Shown: piece after piece, positions 16,978 to 25,009 of the stretch
Numbering within the stretch: the stretch's first letter is position 1
Layout: every line of letters begins with the position of its first letter
Assembly (NCBI RefSeq): GCF_011395035.1
Contig: NZ_CP024768.1
Location: forward strand, 862,854 to 926,853
Reading direction: 5' to 3'
Source: Pantoea cypripedii
GTDB lineage: Bacteria > Pseudomonadota > Gammaproteobacteria > Enterobacterales > Enterobacteriaceae
Length of the DNA: 64,000 nt
The notes under the pieces: model-generated
Seen by the model: the letters and a program-made list of their open reading frames with translations, nothing else
The model's database searches: none
What the model was told of the DNA's origin: nothing
Made by a program: the position numbers and the translations under genes

Positions 16978-17817
16978 ATGAAACAGCTAGATGAACGCCT
17001 CCGCAGTCACTATCCGCAACTGTCGCCGCAGGAGCAGCGCATTGCCGATTTTGTCTTTGATCATTTTGACGACCTGATCAGCTACAACAGCGCGGAGCTG
17101 GCGCGGCTGAGCGGCGTGTCAAAAGCGACGGTGAGCCGCCTGTTCAAGCGCCTTGGCTACGAAAAATACAAAGACATGCGGGATGAGCTGCGCACGCTGC
17201 GCCAGAGCGGTATGCCCCTGACGGATAACCGCGATGCGGTGCAGGGTAACACGCTGCTGTCGCGTCATTACAAGCAGGAGATGGCGAATCTGACGCAGTG
17301 GGTCAACAACATCGATCCGCAGCAGTTTGGCGAGGTGATTCAGGCACTGGCCCAGGCGAAACGACTGTTTATCATCGGCATGCGTAATGCCTATCCGGTG
17401 GCGCTGCATCTGCGTCAGCAGCTGATGCAGGCGCGTCCGCAGGTGCATGTGCTGCCGCAGCCCGGCCAGACGCTGGGCGAGGAGCTGGTGGATATCACCC
17501 CGGAAGATGTGGTGGTGGTGATGGCATTTCGTCGCCGATCGCGCATCCTCCGCCCGCTGATGCAGCAGCTGCAACAAAGCAACATTCCGGTGCTGGCGCT
17601 GTGCGAACCCCAGGCGCAGGGCGTGATTACCCTGGCGCGCTGGCAGCTGTGTGCACCGCTCGACAGCGTTTCCGCCTTCGACAGCTATGCCTCCGCCATG
17701 AGCCTGGTGAACCTGCTGGCTAACGCCTTGCTGCATGAAATGTTGTCGCAAGGTCGTCAGCGTATTCATCAAATTGCCGACCTTTACCAGCATCTGGATG
17801 AGCTGGAACACCGTTAA
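16978..17817 (+). CDS. MurR/RpiR-family transcriptional regulator (HpxV-like)
   Basis: A 279-residue regulator with an RpiR N-terminal HTH domain (about 1-77, with YNSAELARLSGVSKATVSRLFKRL in two stretches) and a SIS domain (about 115-250, with LFIIGMRNAYPVALHLRQQL). ATG at 16978 follows ACAGGACGAAAG. It is divergent from hpxW, and Klebsiella hpxWXYZ is also linked to an RpiR-type gene, so control of the oxamate/oxalurate module is likely. The SIS domain usually binds sugar phosphates, so its ligand here is an open question. Confidence 0.8.
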   Translation: MKQLDERLRSHYPQLSPQEQRIADFVFDHFDDLISYNSAELARLSGVSKATVSRLFKRLGYEKYKDMRDELRTLRQSGMPLTDNRDAVQGNTLLSRHYKQEMANLTQWVNNIDPQQFGEVIQALAQAKRLFIIGMRNAYPVALHLRQQLMQARPQVHVLPQPGQTLGEELVDITPEDVVVVMAFRRRSRILRPLMQQLQQSNIPVLALCEPQAQGVITLARWQLCAPLDSVSAFDSYASAMSLVNLLANALLHEMLSQGRQRIHQIADLYQHLDELEHR

Positions 17818-17820
17818 AGG

Positions 17821-17835
17821 GCACCCTTTTGGTGC
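17821..17835. promoter_or_regulatory. Probable NtrC-binding enhancer
   Basis: GCACC-CTTTT-GGTGC reproduces the NtrC dyad GCACC-N5-GGTGC of the E. coli glnA enhancer. It lies about 120 bases upstream of the sigma-54 element at 17942, a normal enhancer distance. The overlapping GGTGC-TTT-GCACC followed by six T residues (17831-17849) could also end the rpiR transcript, so the sequence may have two uses. Confidence 0.6.
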
Positions 17836-17863
17836 TTTGCACCTTTTTTGATCGCTTTAGCTT

Positions 17864-17886
17864 ACCGGCGCATCGCCGGTTTTTTT
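17864..17886 (+). terminator. Terminator after the rpiR-type gene
   Basis: ACCGGCG-CAT-CGCCGGT forms a 7-bp GC-rich stem followed by six T residues, a good intrinsic terminator. Confidence 0.85.
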
Positions 17887-17941
17887 CACCCTGATAAAGC
17901 TGCAACCCTGATTTTTCGTGGAAGTGTTCTTTTTGTTTCGG

Positions 17942-17960
17942 TTGGCACATTAGTTGCAGA
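17942..17960 (+). promoter_or_regulatory. Sigma-54 promoter of the ABC/ureide operon
   Basis: TTGGCACATTAGTTGCAGA matches the sigma-54 consensus TGGCAC-N5-TTGCA, with GG (17944-17945) and GC (17956-17957) 10 bases apart. It lies about 50 bases upstream of the binding-protein start. With the NtrC-type dyad upstream, this points to nitrogen-limitation control of the operon 18010-24194. Confidence 0.75.
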
Positions 17961-18009
17961 ACGATTCATCAAGAATCTTTTGTTTCACATAAACTCACCG
18001 GGGTGCATA

Positions 18010-18795
18010 ATGAAAAAAGTTTTAATGGCAGTGGCAGGCGCTGCGTTAATGATGGCGCAGGTCGGTAGCGCAATGGCCGATCAGCTGCAGGACATCCAGA
18101 AACGCGGTGTTATCCGCATTGCCGTGCCGCAGGACTTCCCGCCGTTTGGTTCCGTCGGCACCGATTTACAGCCGCAGGGCTACGACATCGACATGGCGAA
18201 GTATCTCGCCAAAGAGATGAAACTGAAGTTGCAGCTGGTGCCCGTTTCCAGTGCTAACCGCGTACCCTACCTGCAAACTGATAAGGTCGATCTGGTGATC
18301 TCCAGCATGGGGAAAAACGCCGAACGTGAAAAAGTGATCGACTTTAGCCGTGCCTATGCCCCGTTCTTCCTGGGCGTGTTTGGTCCGAAAGGTGAAGAAA
18401 TCAAAGATGCAGCGGCGCTGAGCGGCAAATCCATCGGCGTAACCCGTGGTGCGGTTGAAGATATGGTGCTGACCGGTGTGGCACCGAAAGACGCAGACGT
18501 TAAGCGTTATGAAGACAACAACACCACGCTGTCTGCATATCTTTCTGGTCAGGTGCAGTACATCGCCACCGGCAACCTGGTGGTGGCAGCGATTGCGCGT
18601 CAGAACCCGGCCAAAGCCCCGGTCGCGCAGTTTATGCTGAAAGATTCTCCGTGCTTTATCGGCCTGAAGAAAGACGAGCCAGCGCTGAAAGATAAAGTGA
18701 ACACCTTGATCGAGCAGGGCATTAAAGATGGCACCCTGAACAAGCTGTCCGAAGAGTGGCTGAAAGCGCCACTGCCGGCCAACCTCGGCGCATAA
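18010..18795 (+). CDS. ABC transporter periplasmic binding protein, polar amino acid type
   Basis: A 261-residue family-3 solute-binding protein. The Sec signal peptide MKKVLMAVAGAALMMAQVGS ends at about AMA (residue 23), followed by GVIRIAVPQDFPPFG and GYDIDMAKYLAKEMKLKLQLVPVS, the usual ligand-binding start. It heads an operon of ABC permeases, ATPase and four ureide catabolic enzymes behind a sigma-54 promoter. Its ligand is therefore probably a ureide or carboxylated intermediate (allantoate, ureidoglycolate or oxalurate) rather than a standard amino acid. The ligand is inference. Confidence 0.88.
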   Translation: MKKVLMAVAGAALMMAQVGSAMADQLQDIQKRGVIRIAVPQDFPPFGSVGTDLQPQGYDIDMAKYLAKEMKLKLQLVPVSSANRVPYLQTDKVDLVISSMGKNAEREKVIDFSRAYAPFFLGVFGPKGEEIKDAAALSGKSIGVTRGAVEDMVLTGVAPKDADVKRYEDNNTTLSAYLSGQVQYIATGNLVVAAIARQNPAKAPVAQFMLKDSPCFIGLKKDEPALKDKVNTLIEQGIKDGTLNKLSEEWLKAPLPANLGA

Positions 18796-18807
18796 GAAGG
18801 ACGGCCA

Positions 18808-19476
18808 ATGATTGGGCAACTTAACTTTGCTGCGCTCTGGCCGCACTGGCCGGAGCTGCTGGCGGGGCTGTGGGTCACTATCCAGCTGACAGTGCTGGCC
18901 ACCGTGGGCGGCGTGGCGCTGGGTATTCTCGGTGCGGCACTGCGCAGCGGCAAACCCAGCTTACTCAGCCGTATCTGGGGCATTTATGTCGAGCTGATTC
19001 GTAACACCCCGTTTGTGGTGCAGCTGTTTTTTATCGTCTTTGGTTTGCCCAATCTTGGTCTGAAACTGACGGCGGGCGAAGCAGCGCTGCTGGCGATGCT
19101 GATTAACCTCGGTGCCTACAGCACTGAAATCATCCGCGCCGGTATTCAGGTGACGCCGAAAGGGCAATGGGAGGCTGGGCGTGTCCTCGGCCTGACCCGC
19201 AGCCAGACGTTCCTGCGCGTGGTGTTGCCGCCGTCGTTGCAACGCATTTATCCGGCGCTGGTCAGCCAGTGCATCATTGTGATGCTGGGATCTTCCGTGG
19301 TGTCGCAGGTCTCCTATGAGGAACTGACTTTCGCCGCCAACCTGATTCAGTCGCGCACGTTCCTGAGTTTTGAAGTCTATCTGGTGACCACGTTGATTTA
19401 TCTGGCGTTGTCGATTGCCATGCGTCAGCTGCTGCTGGCAGTGGGACGTAAATGGTTTGGAGCGCTGCCATCATGA
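18808..19476 (+). CDS. ABC transporter permease, HisM/GlnP type (first)
   Basis: A 222-residue inner-membrane permease with about five helices. ELIRNTPFVVQLFFIVFGLP and the EAA loop GQWEAGRVLGLTRSQTFLRVVLP are typical of the polar amino acid uptake family. It starts 12 bases after the binding-protein gene (AGAAGGACGGCCA before ATG) and overlaps the second permease by 4 bases. Confidence 0.9.
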   Translation: MIGQLNFAALWPHWPELLAGLWVTIQLTVLATVGGVALGILGAALRSGKPSLLSRIWGIYVELIRNTPFVVQLFFIVFGLPNLGLKLTAGEAALLAMLINLGAYSTEIIRAGIQVTPKGQWEAGRVLGLTRSQTFLRVVLPPSLQRIYPALVSQCIIVMLGSSVVSQVSYEELTFAANLIQSRTFLSFEVYLVTTLIYLALSIAMRQLLLAVGRKWFGALPS

Positions 19477-20129
19477 CGACCTTTACCGACTGGGACATCC
19501 TGCGCAACCTGCTGCTGGCGGCGCGCTGGACGATTTTGCTGTCGCTGGTGGCCTTCTTTGGCGGCACGCTGGTGACCTTGCCGCTGCTGTTTCTGCGTCT
19601 GCTGCGTAAGCCGTGGCTGACGCGCATTATCCGTGGCTACACCGAGTTGTTCCAGGGTACGCCGCTGCTGATGCAGCTGTTTCTGGCATTTTTCGGCGTC
19701 GGCCTGTTTGGTATTGATGTCGCCCCCTGGACTGCCGCTTCAATAGCGCTGACGCTGTATACCAGCGCTTTTCTGGTGGATATCTGGCACGGCAGCATCC
19801 GTGCGTTGCCGAAAGGCCAGTGGGAAGCTTCACGCTGTCTGGGTCTGACTTTTGGCCAGACGCTGTTCCGCGTGATTGCCCCGCAGGCGATCCGCATTGC
19901 CATCGCCCCGACTGTCGGTTTTGCCGTGCAGGTCATTAAAGGCACGGCACTTGCTTCCATTATCGGTTTTGTCGAGCTGACCAAAGCTGGCACCATTTTG
20001 ACCAACGTGACTTATCAGCCGTTTAAGGTGTTTGGCCTGGTGGCGCTGGGTTACTTCCTGATGTGTTATCCGCTGTCTCGCTACAGCCAGTACCTGGAGA
20101 AAAAATTCAATGCCGCTCATCACCATTAA
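19473..20129 (+). CDS. ABC transporter permease, HisQ/GlnP type (second)
   Basis: A 218-residue second permease of the same importer, with GYTELFQGTPLLMQLFLAFF and the EAA loop GQWEASRCLGLTFGQTLFRV. The start ATG at 19473 overlaps the preceding stop codon (ATGA), consistent with translational coupling and a heterodimeric channel. An upstream ATG inside the first permease is less likely. Confidence 0.9.
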   Translation: MTTFTDWDILRNLLLAARWTILLSLVAFFGGTLVTLPLLFLRLLRKPWLTRIIRGYTELFQGTPLLMQLFLAFFGVGLFGIDVAPWTAASIALTLYTSAFLVDIWHGSIRALPKGQWEASRCLGLTFGQTLFRVIAPQAIRIAIAPTVGFAVQVIKGTALASIIGFVELTKAGTILTNVTYQPFKVFGLVALGYFLMCYPLSRYSQYLEKKFNAAHHH

Positions 20130-20841
20130 TCAGGTACAGAAGTACTACGGCGACAATCATGTGTTGAAAGGGGTCGATCTCGATATCGAAATGGGCGAGG
20201 TGATTTCCATCATTGGCCGCAGCGGATCGGGTAAAAGTACCTTGCTGCGCTGCATGAACGGACTGGAAGGCTATCAGGAAGGCAGTATTAAACTCGGCGG
20301 CATGACCATTACCGATCGGGAATCGCAGGCGCGTGACATCAGCCGTTCGGTCGGCATGGTGTTTCAGAGCTTCAATCTGTTCCCGCATATGACGGCGCTG
20401 GAAAACGTCATGCTGGCACCGCGCCGCGTGCTGAAAAAGAGCGAGGCGGAATGCCGGGAACTGGCAAAACAAATGCTGGAAAAAGTCGGCCTCGGTGAGC
20501 GCCTCGACTACTACCCGGCCAATCTTTCAGGCGGCCAGCAGCAGCGCGTGGCGATTGCCCGTGCGCTGGCGATGCAGCCTAAAGTGTTACTTTGTGACGA
20601 GATCACCTCGGCGCTCGATCCTGAGTTGGTGGGCGAAGTGCTGAAGGTGCTGGAGCAGCTGGCAGCTGAAGGCATGACGCTGATTCTCGTGACACATGAA
20701 ATGAACTTCGCCCGCGACGTGGGCGATCGTGTGGTCTTTATGCATCAGGGACGCGTCTGGGAGCAGGGCGACAGCAAAACGGTGTTCGCCAATCCGCAAA
20801 CGGCGGAACTGAAACAATTTATCTCGACGGTTCGTCTCTAA
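20110..20841 (+). CDS. ABC transporter ATPase, GlnQ/HisP type
   Basis: A 243-residue nucleotide-binding subunit. Walker A is GRSGSGKST, the ABC signature is LSGGQQQRVAIARAL, Walker B is VLLCDEITSALD and the switch His is in VTHEM. It begins 20 bases inside the end of the second permease gene. Together these four genes give a complete PAAT-type importer. Confidence 0.93.
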   Translation: MPLITINQVQKYYGDNHVLKGVDLDIEMGEVISIIGRSGSGKSTLLRCMNGLEGYQEGSIKLGGMTITDRESQARDISRSVGMVFQSFNLFPHMTALENVMLAPRRVLKKSEAECRELAKQMLEKVGLGERLDYYPANLSGGQQQRVAIARALAMQPKVLLCDEITSALDPELVGEVLKVLEQLAAEGMTLILVTHEMNFARDVGDRVVFMHQGRVWEQGDSKTVFANPQTAELKQFISTVRL

Positions 20842-20862
20842 GCCAATAACAAGGAATTCATC

Positions 20863-22098
20863 ATGGACATCGCGCAGTTTCCGCAAATCAATCCACCGCA
20901 ACGCCTGCTGATGGGGCCGGGGCCGATCAACGCTGATCCGCGCGTGCTGCGCGCCATGTCGACGCAGTTAATTGGTCAGTACGACCCGGCGATGACGAAT
21001 TACATGAATGAGGTGATGGCGCTGTATCGGGGCGTGTTCCGTACCGAAAATCGCTGGACCATGCTGATCGACGGGACTTCACGCGCCGGAATCGAAGCGA
21101 TTCTGCTGTCGGCGATCCGTCCGGGCGATAAAGTGCTGGTGCCGGTGTTCGGTCGTTTTGGTCATCTGTTGTGTGAAATTGCCCGCCGCTGCCGCGCTGA
21201 AGTCCACACCATTGAGGTGCCGTGGGGCGAGGTGTTTACGCCGGATCAGATCGAAGACGCCATCAAACGTATCAAGCCACGTCTGCTGCTGACTGTGCAG
21301 GGCGATACCTCCACCACCATGTTACAGCCGCTGGCTGAGTTGGGTGCCATCTGCCAGAAATATGGCGTGCTGTTCTACACCGATGCTACGGCCTCGCTCG
21401 GCGGTAACGCGCTGGAAACCGATGCCTGGGGGCTGGATGCGGTCTCCGCGGGGATGCAAAAATGCCTCGGCGGCCCGTCTGGGACATCACCCATTACCCT
21501 TAGCCCGCAGATGGAAGCGGTGATCCGCAAACGTAAATGCGTGGAAGAGGGGATCCGTACCGCCGATCATCAGGACGGCGAGGACGAGATGATCTACTCC
21601 AACTACTTCGATCTCGGCATGGTCATGGATTACTGGGGGCCGGAGCGTCTGAACCATCATACCGAAGCCACCACGGCGTTGTTTGGTGCGCGTGAGTGCG
21701 CGCGTCTGATCATGCAGGAAGGGCTGGATAACGGTATTGCCCGCCATAAGCTGCACGGCGATGCGCTGCTGAAAGGTATTCAGGGTATGGGGCTGGAAAC
21801 CTTCGGTGATCTGCAACATAAGATGAATAACGTGCTCGGCGTGGTGATCCCGCAAGGCGTGAACGGCGATCAGGTACGTAAACTGGTGCTGGAAGATTTC
21901 GGCATTGAGATTGGCACCTCGTTTGGTCCGCTGCATGGCAAAGTGTGGCGTATCGGCACCATGGGCTACAACGCGCGCAAAGATTGCGTGATGCAAACCC
22001 TGACGGCGCTGGAAGCGGTGCTGAATCATCTGGGCTTCCGCTCCACACAAGGTGCGGCATTGCAGGCTGCCTGGGATCACTACGGGAGCCACGCATGA
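20863..22098 (+). CDS. hpxJ: (S)-Ureidoglycine-glyoxylate aminotransferase
   Basis: A 411-residue fold-type I, class V PLP aminotransferase related to PucG/HpxJ, which moves the amino group of ureidoglycine to glyoxylate, yielding oxalurate and glycine. Signature regions are LLMGPGPINADPRVLRAM, FYTDATASLGG and the PLP lysine Lys200 in SAGMQKCLGGPSG. The next gene is allantoate amidohydrolase, which supplies ureidoglycine, and its start overlaps this stop by 4 bases. Context separates it from ordinary alanine-glyoxylate aminotransferases. Confidence 0.88.
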   Translation: MDIAQFPQINPPQRLLMGPGPINADPRVLRAMSTQLIGQYDPAMTNYMNEVMALYRGVFRTENRWTMLIDGTSRAGIEAILLSAIRPGDKVLVPVFGRFGHLLCEIARRCRAEVHTIEVPWGEVFTPDQIEDAIKRIKPRLLLTVQGDTSTTMLQPLAELGAICQKYGVLFYTDATASLGGNALETDAWGLDAVSAGMQKCLGGPSGTSPITLSPQMEAVIRKRKCVEEGIRTADHQDGEDEMIYSNYFDLGMVMDYWGPERLNHHTEATTALFGARECARLIMQEGLDNGIARHKLHGDALLKGIQGMGLETFGDLQHKMNNVLGVVIPQGVNGDQVRKLVLEDFGIEIGTSFGPLHGKVWRIGTMGYNARKDCVMQTLTALEAVLNHLGFRSTQGAALQAAWDHYGSHA

Positions 22099-23354
22099 GT
22101 GAAAGCCTGATGACTGCCAGCGAGGCGCAGTCAGCCGCCGCACGCGTCATGGCGCGCTGCGATGCGCTGGCTGAGATCAGTGAAACGGAAGATGGCCTGA
22201 TGCGGGTTTATCTTTCGCCGGAACAGATGCGCGCCAATCAGCGCGTCGGTGAGTGGATGCAGGCTGCGGGTATGACGGTGTGGCAGGATGCGGTCGGCAA
22301 CATTTGTGGCCGCTATGAATCCGCTACGCCGGGTGCACCGGCGCTGCTGCTCGGTTCACATCTCGATACTGTGCGTAACGCCGGTCGTTATGACGGGATG
22401 CTGGGCGTACTGAGCGCGATTGAAACCGTGCAATGGCTACACGATCACCAGCAGCGTCTGCCGCTGGCGATTGAGATTGTCGGCTTCGGCGATGAAGAGG
22501 GCACGCGTTTCGGTATTACGCTGCTGGGCAGTCGTGGCATCACCGGCAGCTGGCCGGAAAGCTGGGTCACCCATCCCGATGGCAACGGTATTACGGTTGC
22601 TCAGGCGATGCAGGATGTGGGTTTAGACGCAGCAAAAATCCTTGATGCGGCGCGTGATGTTAACGACATCGCCGCGTATCTGGAGCTGCACATTGAGCAG
22701 GGGCCATGCCTGGAACAGGAAGACCTGGCGCTCGGTGTGGTCACCGCCATCAATGGTGCACGCCGTCTGAATTGCCGTTTTACCGGCGAGGCGGGCCATG
22801 CGGGTACGGTGCCGATGACGCATCGTAAAGACGCGCTGGCAGCGGCTGCCGAATGGATGGTGTTTATTGAGCAAACCACCCGCGAGCTGGACCCGCAACT
22901 GGTGGCGACGGTGGGAACGTTGCACTGCGCCCCTGGGGCGGTGAATGTGATCCCCGGTGATGTGCAGTTGTCGCTGGATGTGCGTGGCCCGCAGGATGAA
23001 CCGCTGGCGCGCCTGCTGTCGCTGTTACTGACGCAGGCGGAAGCCATCGCCTTACGCCGTGGTCTGACATTCAGCGCGGACGAGTATTATCGTATCGCCG
23101 CCACCGCCTGCGATACGCGCCTGCAACAGGCGCTGAGCCATGCGCTGGAAACGGTGCAGGGGCGCAGCCTGTCGCTGCCAAGCGGTGCCGGACATGATGC
23201 GATCGCCATTGCAGAGCGCTGGCCGGTAGGAATGCTTTTTGTGCGCAACCATCGCGGCATCAGCCACCATCCGGCGGAGTCGGTGCAGGCGGCGGATGTG
23301 GCGCTGGGTGTGCAGGCATATTTGCAGGCGGTGTGCGATTTGGCGCGGGTATAA
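22095..23354 (+). CDS. hpxK: Allantoate amidohydrolase (M20 / Zn-dependent hydantoinase-carbamoylase family)
   Basis: A 419-residue dinuclear metal amidohydrolase that should release ammonia and CO2 from allantoate to form ureidoglycine. Metal-ligand motifs are GSHLDTV, DGMLGV, GDEEGTRFG and LHIEQGP, with the C-terminal SGAGHDA. The ATGA overlap with the aminotransferase gene favours ATG at 22095. Confidence 0.9.
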   Translation: MSESLMTASEAQSAAARVMARCDALAEISETEDGLMRVYLSPEQMRANQRVGEWMQAAGMTVWQDAVGNICGRYESATPGAPALLLGSHLDTVRNAGRYDGMLGVLSAIETVQWLHDHQQRLPLAIEIVGFGDEEGTRFGITLLGSRGITGSWPESWVTHPDGNGITVAQAMQDVGLDAAKILDAARDVNDIAAYLELHIEQGPCLEQEDLALGVVTAINGARRLNCRFTGEAGHAGTVPMTHRKDALAAAAEWMVFIEQTTRELDPQLVATVGTLHCAPGAVNVIPGDVQLSLDVRGPQDEPLARLLSLLLTQAEAIALRRGLTFSADEYYRIAATACDTRLQQALSHALETVQGRSLSLPSGAGHDAIAIAERWPVGMLFVRNHRGISHHPAESVQAADVALGVQAYLQAVCDLARV

Positions 23355-23367
23355 CAGGAGTGGTGGC

Positions 23368-23862
23368 ATGAATCTGGAGAGTTTTAATCAGTTGTCGCCA
23401 GCGGAAGCACAGGCGGCGATTGCCCATTGTGTCGCCATTCCCGCCTGGCAACAGGCGCTGGTGGCAGCCCGCCCGTTTGCCAGCAGTGCCGGGTTGATCG
23501 CCGAAGCTGAGGCACTGGCGCTGCAGTGGCAGGGGGCGGAACTGGAACAGGCGCTGAGCGCCCATCCGCGCATTGGTGAAAAAGCGCGTGGCGAGGGGAA
23601 AGAAGCGACCTTTTCGCGTAGCGAGCAGTCCGCCATGCTGGATGCCGACGGCGCGTTGCAGTTTGCCATGCTGGCGGGAAATCAACGCTATGAACAGCGC
23701 TTTGGCCGGGTGTTTTTGATTCGCGCTAAAGGGCGTAGCGGCGAGGAAATGCTGGCGGAGTTACAGCGCCGCCTGAATAATGATGCCGCGACAGAACAGC
23801 AGGAAGCGCTGACACAACTGCGGGAAATTACTTTGTTACGGCTGAAGGAGAGCATCCTATGA
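23368..23862 (+). CDS. uraD: 2-oxo-4-hydroxy-4-carboxy-5-ureidoimidazoline (OHCU) decarboxylase
   Basis: A 164-residue helical protein that decarboxylates OHCU to S-allantoin. The catalytic His is His66 in SAHPRIGEKA, and FLIRAKGRSGEEML is the conserved substrate-binding stretch. ACAGGAG precedes ATG at 23368, 13 bases after the allantoate amidohydrolase gene. It overlaps uraH by 4 bases. The Klebsiella counterpart is hpxQ. Confidence 0.93.
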   Translation: MNLESFNQLSPAEAQAAIAHCVAIPAWQQALVAARPFASSAGLIAEAEALALQWQGAELEQALSAHPRIGEKARGEGKEATFSRSEQSAMLDADGALQFAMLAGNQRYEQRFGRVFLIRAKGRSGEEMLAELQRRLNNDAATEQQEALTQLREITLLRLKESIL

Positions 23863-24194
23863 GCACCATCACCACGCATATTCTCGATACTGCGCTGGGT
23901 AAACCGGCGATTGGTGTGGCGATTTCGCTGGAACAGAACAGCCCGGAAGGCTGGCTGCCGCTGGCACAAGGCAAGACCGATGCCGACGGGCGAATTAAAG
24001 ATTTAACGCCAGAGCCGTTAGCGCCAGGACATTATCGACTGACTGCTGAAATCGGTGATTATTTTGCCGCAGCGGGCCGTGATGCGCTGTATGTCAGCGC
24101 GCAGATTGATTTTGTGCTGGGGGAAACCGGCAGCCATTATCATCTGCCGTTCCTGATTTCCCCGTGGTCGTGGTCAACCTATCGCGGCAGTTGA
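23859..24194 (+). CDS. uraH: 5-Hydroxyisourate hydrolase (transthyretin-related)
   Basis: A 111-residue transthyretin-fold enzyme that hydrolyses 5-hydroxyisourate to OHCU. The N-terminal THILDTALGKPA (catalytic His7) and the invariant C-terminal YRGS tetrapeptide are present. There is no signal peptide, so this is the cytoplasmic form. It is the last gene of the operon; the enzyme making its substrate, urate hydroxylase or oxidase, is not in the window. Confidence 0.95.
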   Translation: MSTITTHILDTALGKPAIGVAISLEQNSPEGWLPLAQGKTDADGRIKDLTPEPLAPGHYRLTAEIGDYFAAAGRDALYVSAQIDFVLGETGSHYHLPFLISPWSWSTYRGS

Positions 24195-24205
24195 TGTTAT
24201 ATCCC

Positions 24206-24235
24206 CGTAGCAGCGCGATTTATCGCGCCGCTACG
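24206..24235. repeat. REP-like palindrome, single copy
   Basis: CGTAGCAGCGCGATT-TATCGCGCCGCTACG (30 bases) is a near-perfect palindrome between the convergent uraH and yafV genes. It belongs to the GTAGCGGCGCGATTTATCGC family found at six sites in the window. Confidence 0.85.
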
Positions 24236-24241
24236 AAGGTT

Positions 24242-25009
24242 TTACAACGTAAACGCATCCGCATCGCGCCACGCCGGGAAGCGTTCACGATACGCCTGCA
24301 ACTCCTCCAGCGACAACTCAGCATCAATGCGCGCCCGCGCAAACGGCTCAGCGGCGGCCAGGATGTCACCCAGCGGCGAAATAATCCGGCTATCGCCGCT
24401 GTACTGGTGCTGGTTACCATCGCTGCCGACGCGGTTACAGCCCGCGACATAGGCCTGGTTCTCAATCGCCCTTGCCAGCAGCAGTGACTGCCAGTGCAGC
24501 GCACGCGGCGCGGGCCAGTTGGCGACAAACAGCGCCAGGTCATAATCGTTGCGGTTGCGGGTAAATACCGGGAAACGCAGGTCATAACAAATCTGCGGCA
24601 GAATGCGCCAGCCACGCCAGGTAAACACCTCGCGCGTTTCACCCGCGACATAATGCTGATGTTCGTTCGCCATGCGGAACAGATGGCGCTTGTCATACTG
24701 ATGCAGCGTGCCATCCGGCTCAACCAGCAGGAAACGGTTTACCGCGCCTTTTTCAGTCTGAATCGCCGCGCTGCCGCCCACCAGCGCATTGCTGGTTTTG
24801 GCATGCTGGTGCAGCCACGCCACCACCTCTTCCTGGGGCAGCGAGCTTTCCGCCGCTTCCATCGCGAAGCCAGTGGTAAACATCTCTGGCAGCAGGACCA
24901 GATCGCGTCCTTCAATGCCCTTCAGTACGCCGTCGAAGTGGCGCAAATTCGCGGCGCCATCCATCCAGCTCAGAGTTTCCTGCAAAACGGTAATTTTCAA
25001 AGCTGACAT
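24242..25009 (-). CDS. yafV: Omega-amidase YafV (2-oxoglutaramate amidase, nitrilase family)
   Basis: A 255-residue carbon-nitrogen hydrolase with the Glu-Lys-Cys triad in LPEMFTTGF, YDKRHLF and QICYDLRFP. YafV-type omega-amidases remove the amide from 2-oxoglutaramate or 2-oxosuccinamate, products of glutamine transamination. The start overlaps the end of the methionine aminotransferase gene by 13 bases. That fits recycling of the oxo-acid left when glutamine donates the amino group in methionine salvage. Confidence 0.92.
   Translation of the reverse strand: MSALKITVLQETLSWMDGAANLRHFDGVLKGIEGRDLVLLPEMFTTGFAMEAAESSLPQEEVVAWLHQHAKTSNALVGGSAAIQTEKGAVNRFLLVEPDGTLHQYDKRHLFRMANEHQHYVAGETREVFTWRGWRILPQICYDLRFPVFTRNRNDYDLALFVANWPAPRALHWQSLLLARAIENQAYVAGCNRVGSDGNQHQYSGDSRIISPLGDILAAAEPFARARIDAELSLEELQAYRERFPAWRDADAFTL

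Noticed and set aside
17831..17849. GGTGC-TTT-GCACC-TTTTTT taken only as a terminator
   Set aside because: It overlaps a GCACC-N5-GGTGC NtrC-type dyad before a sigma-54 promoter, and a stronger terminator follows at 17864, so a purely terminator role is not assured.
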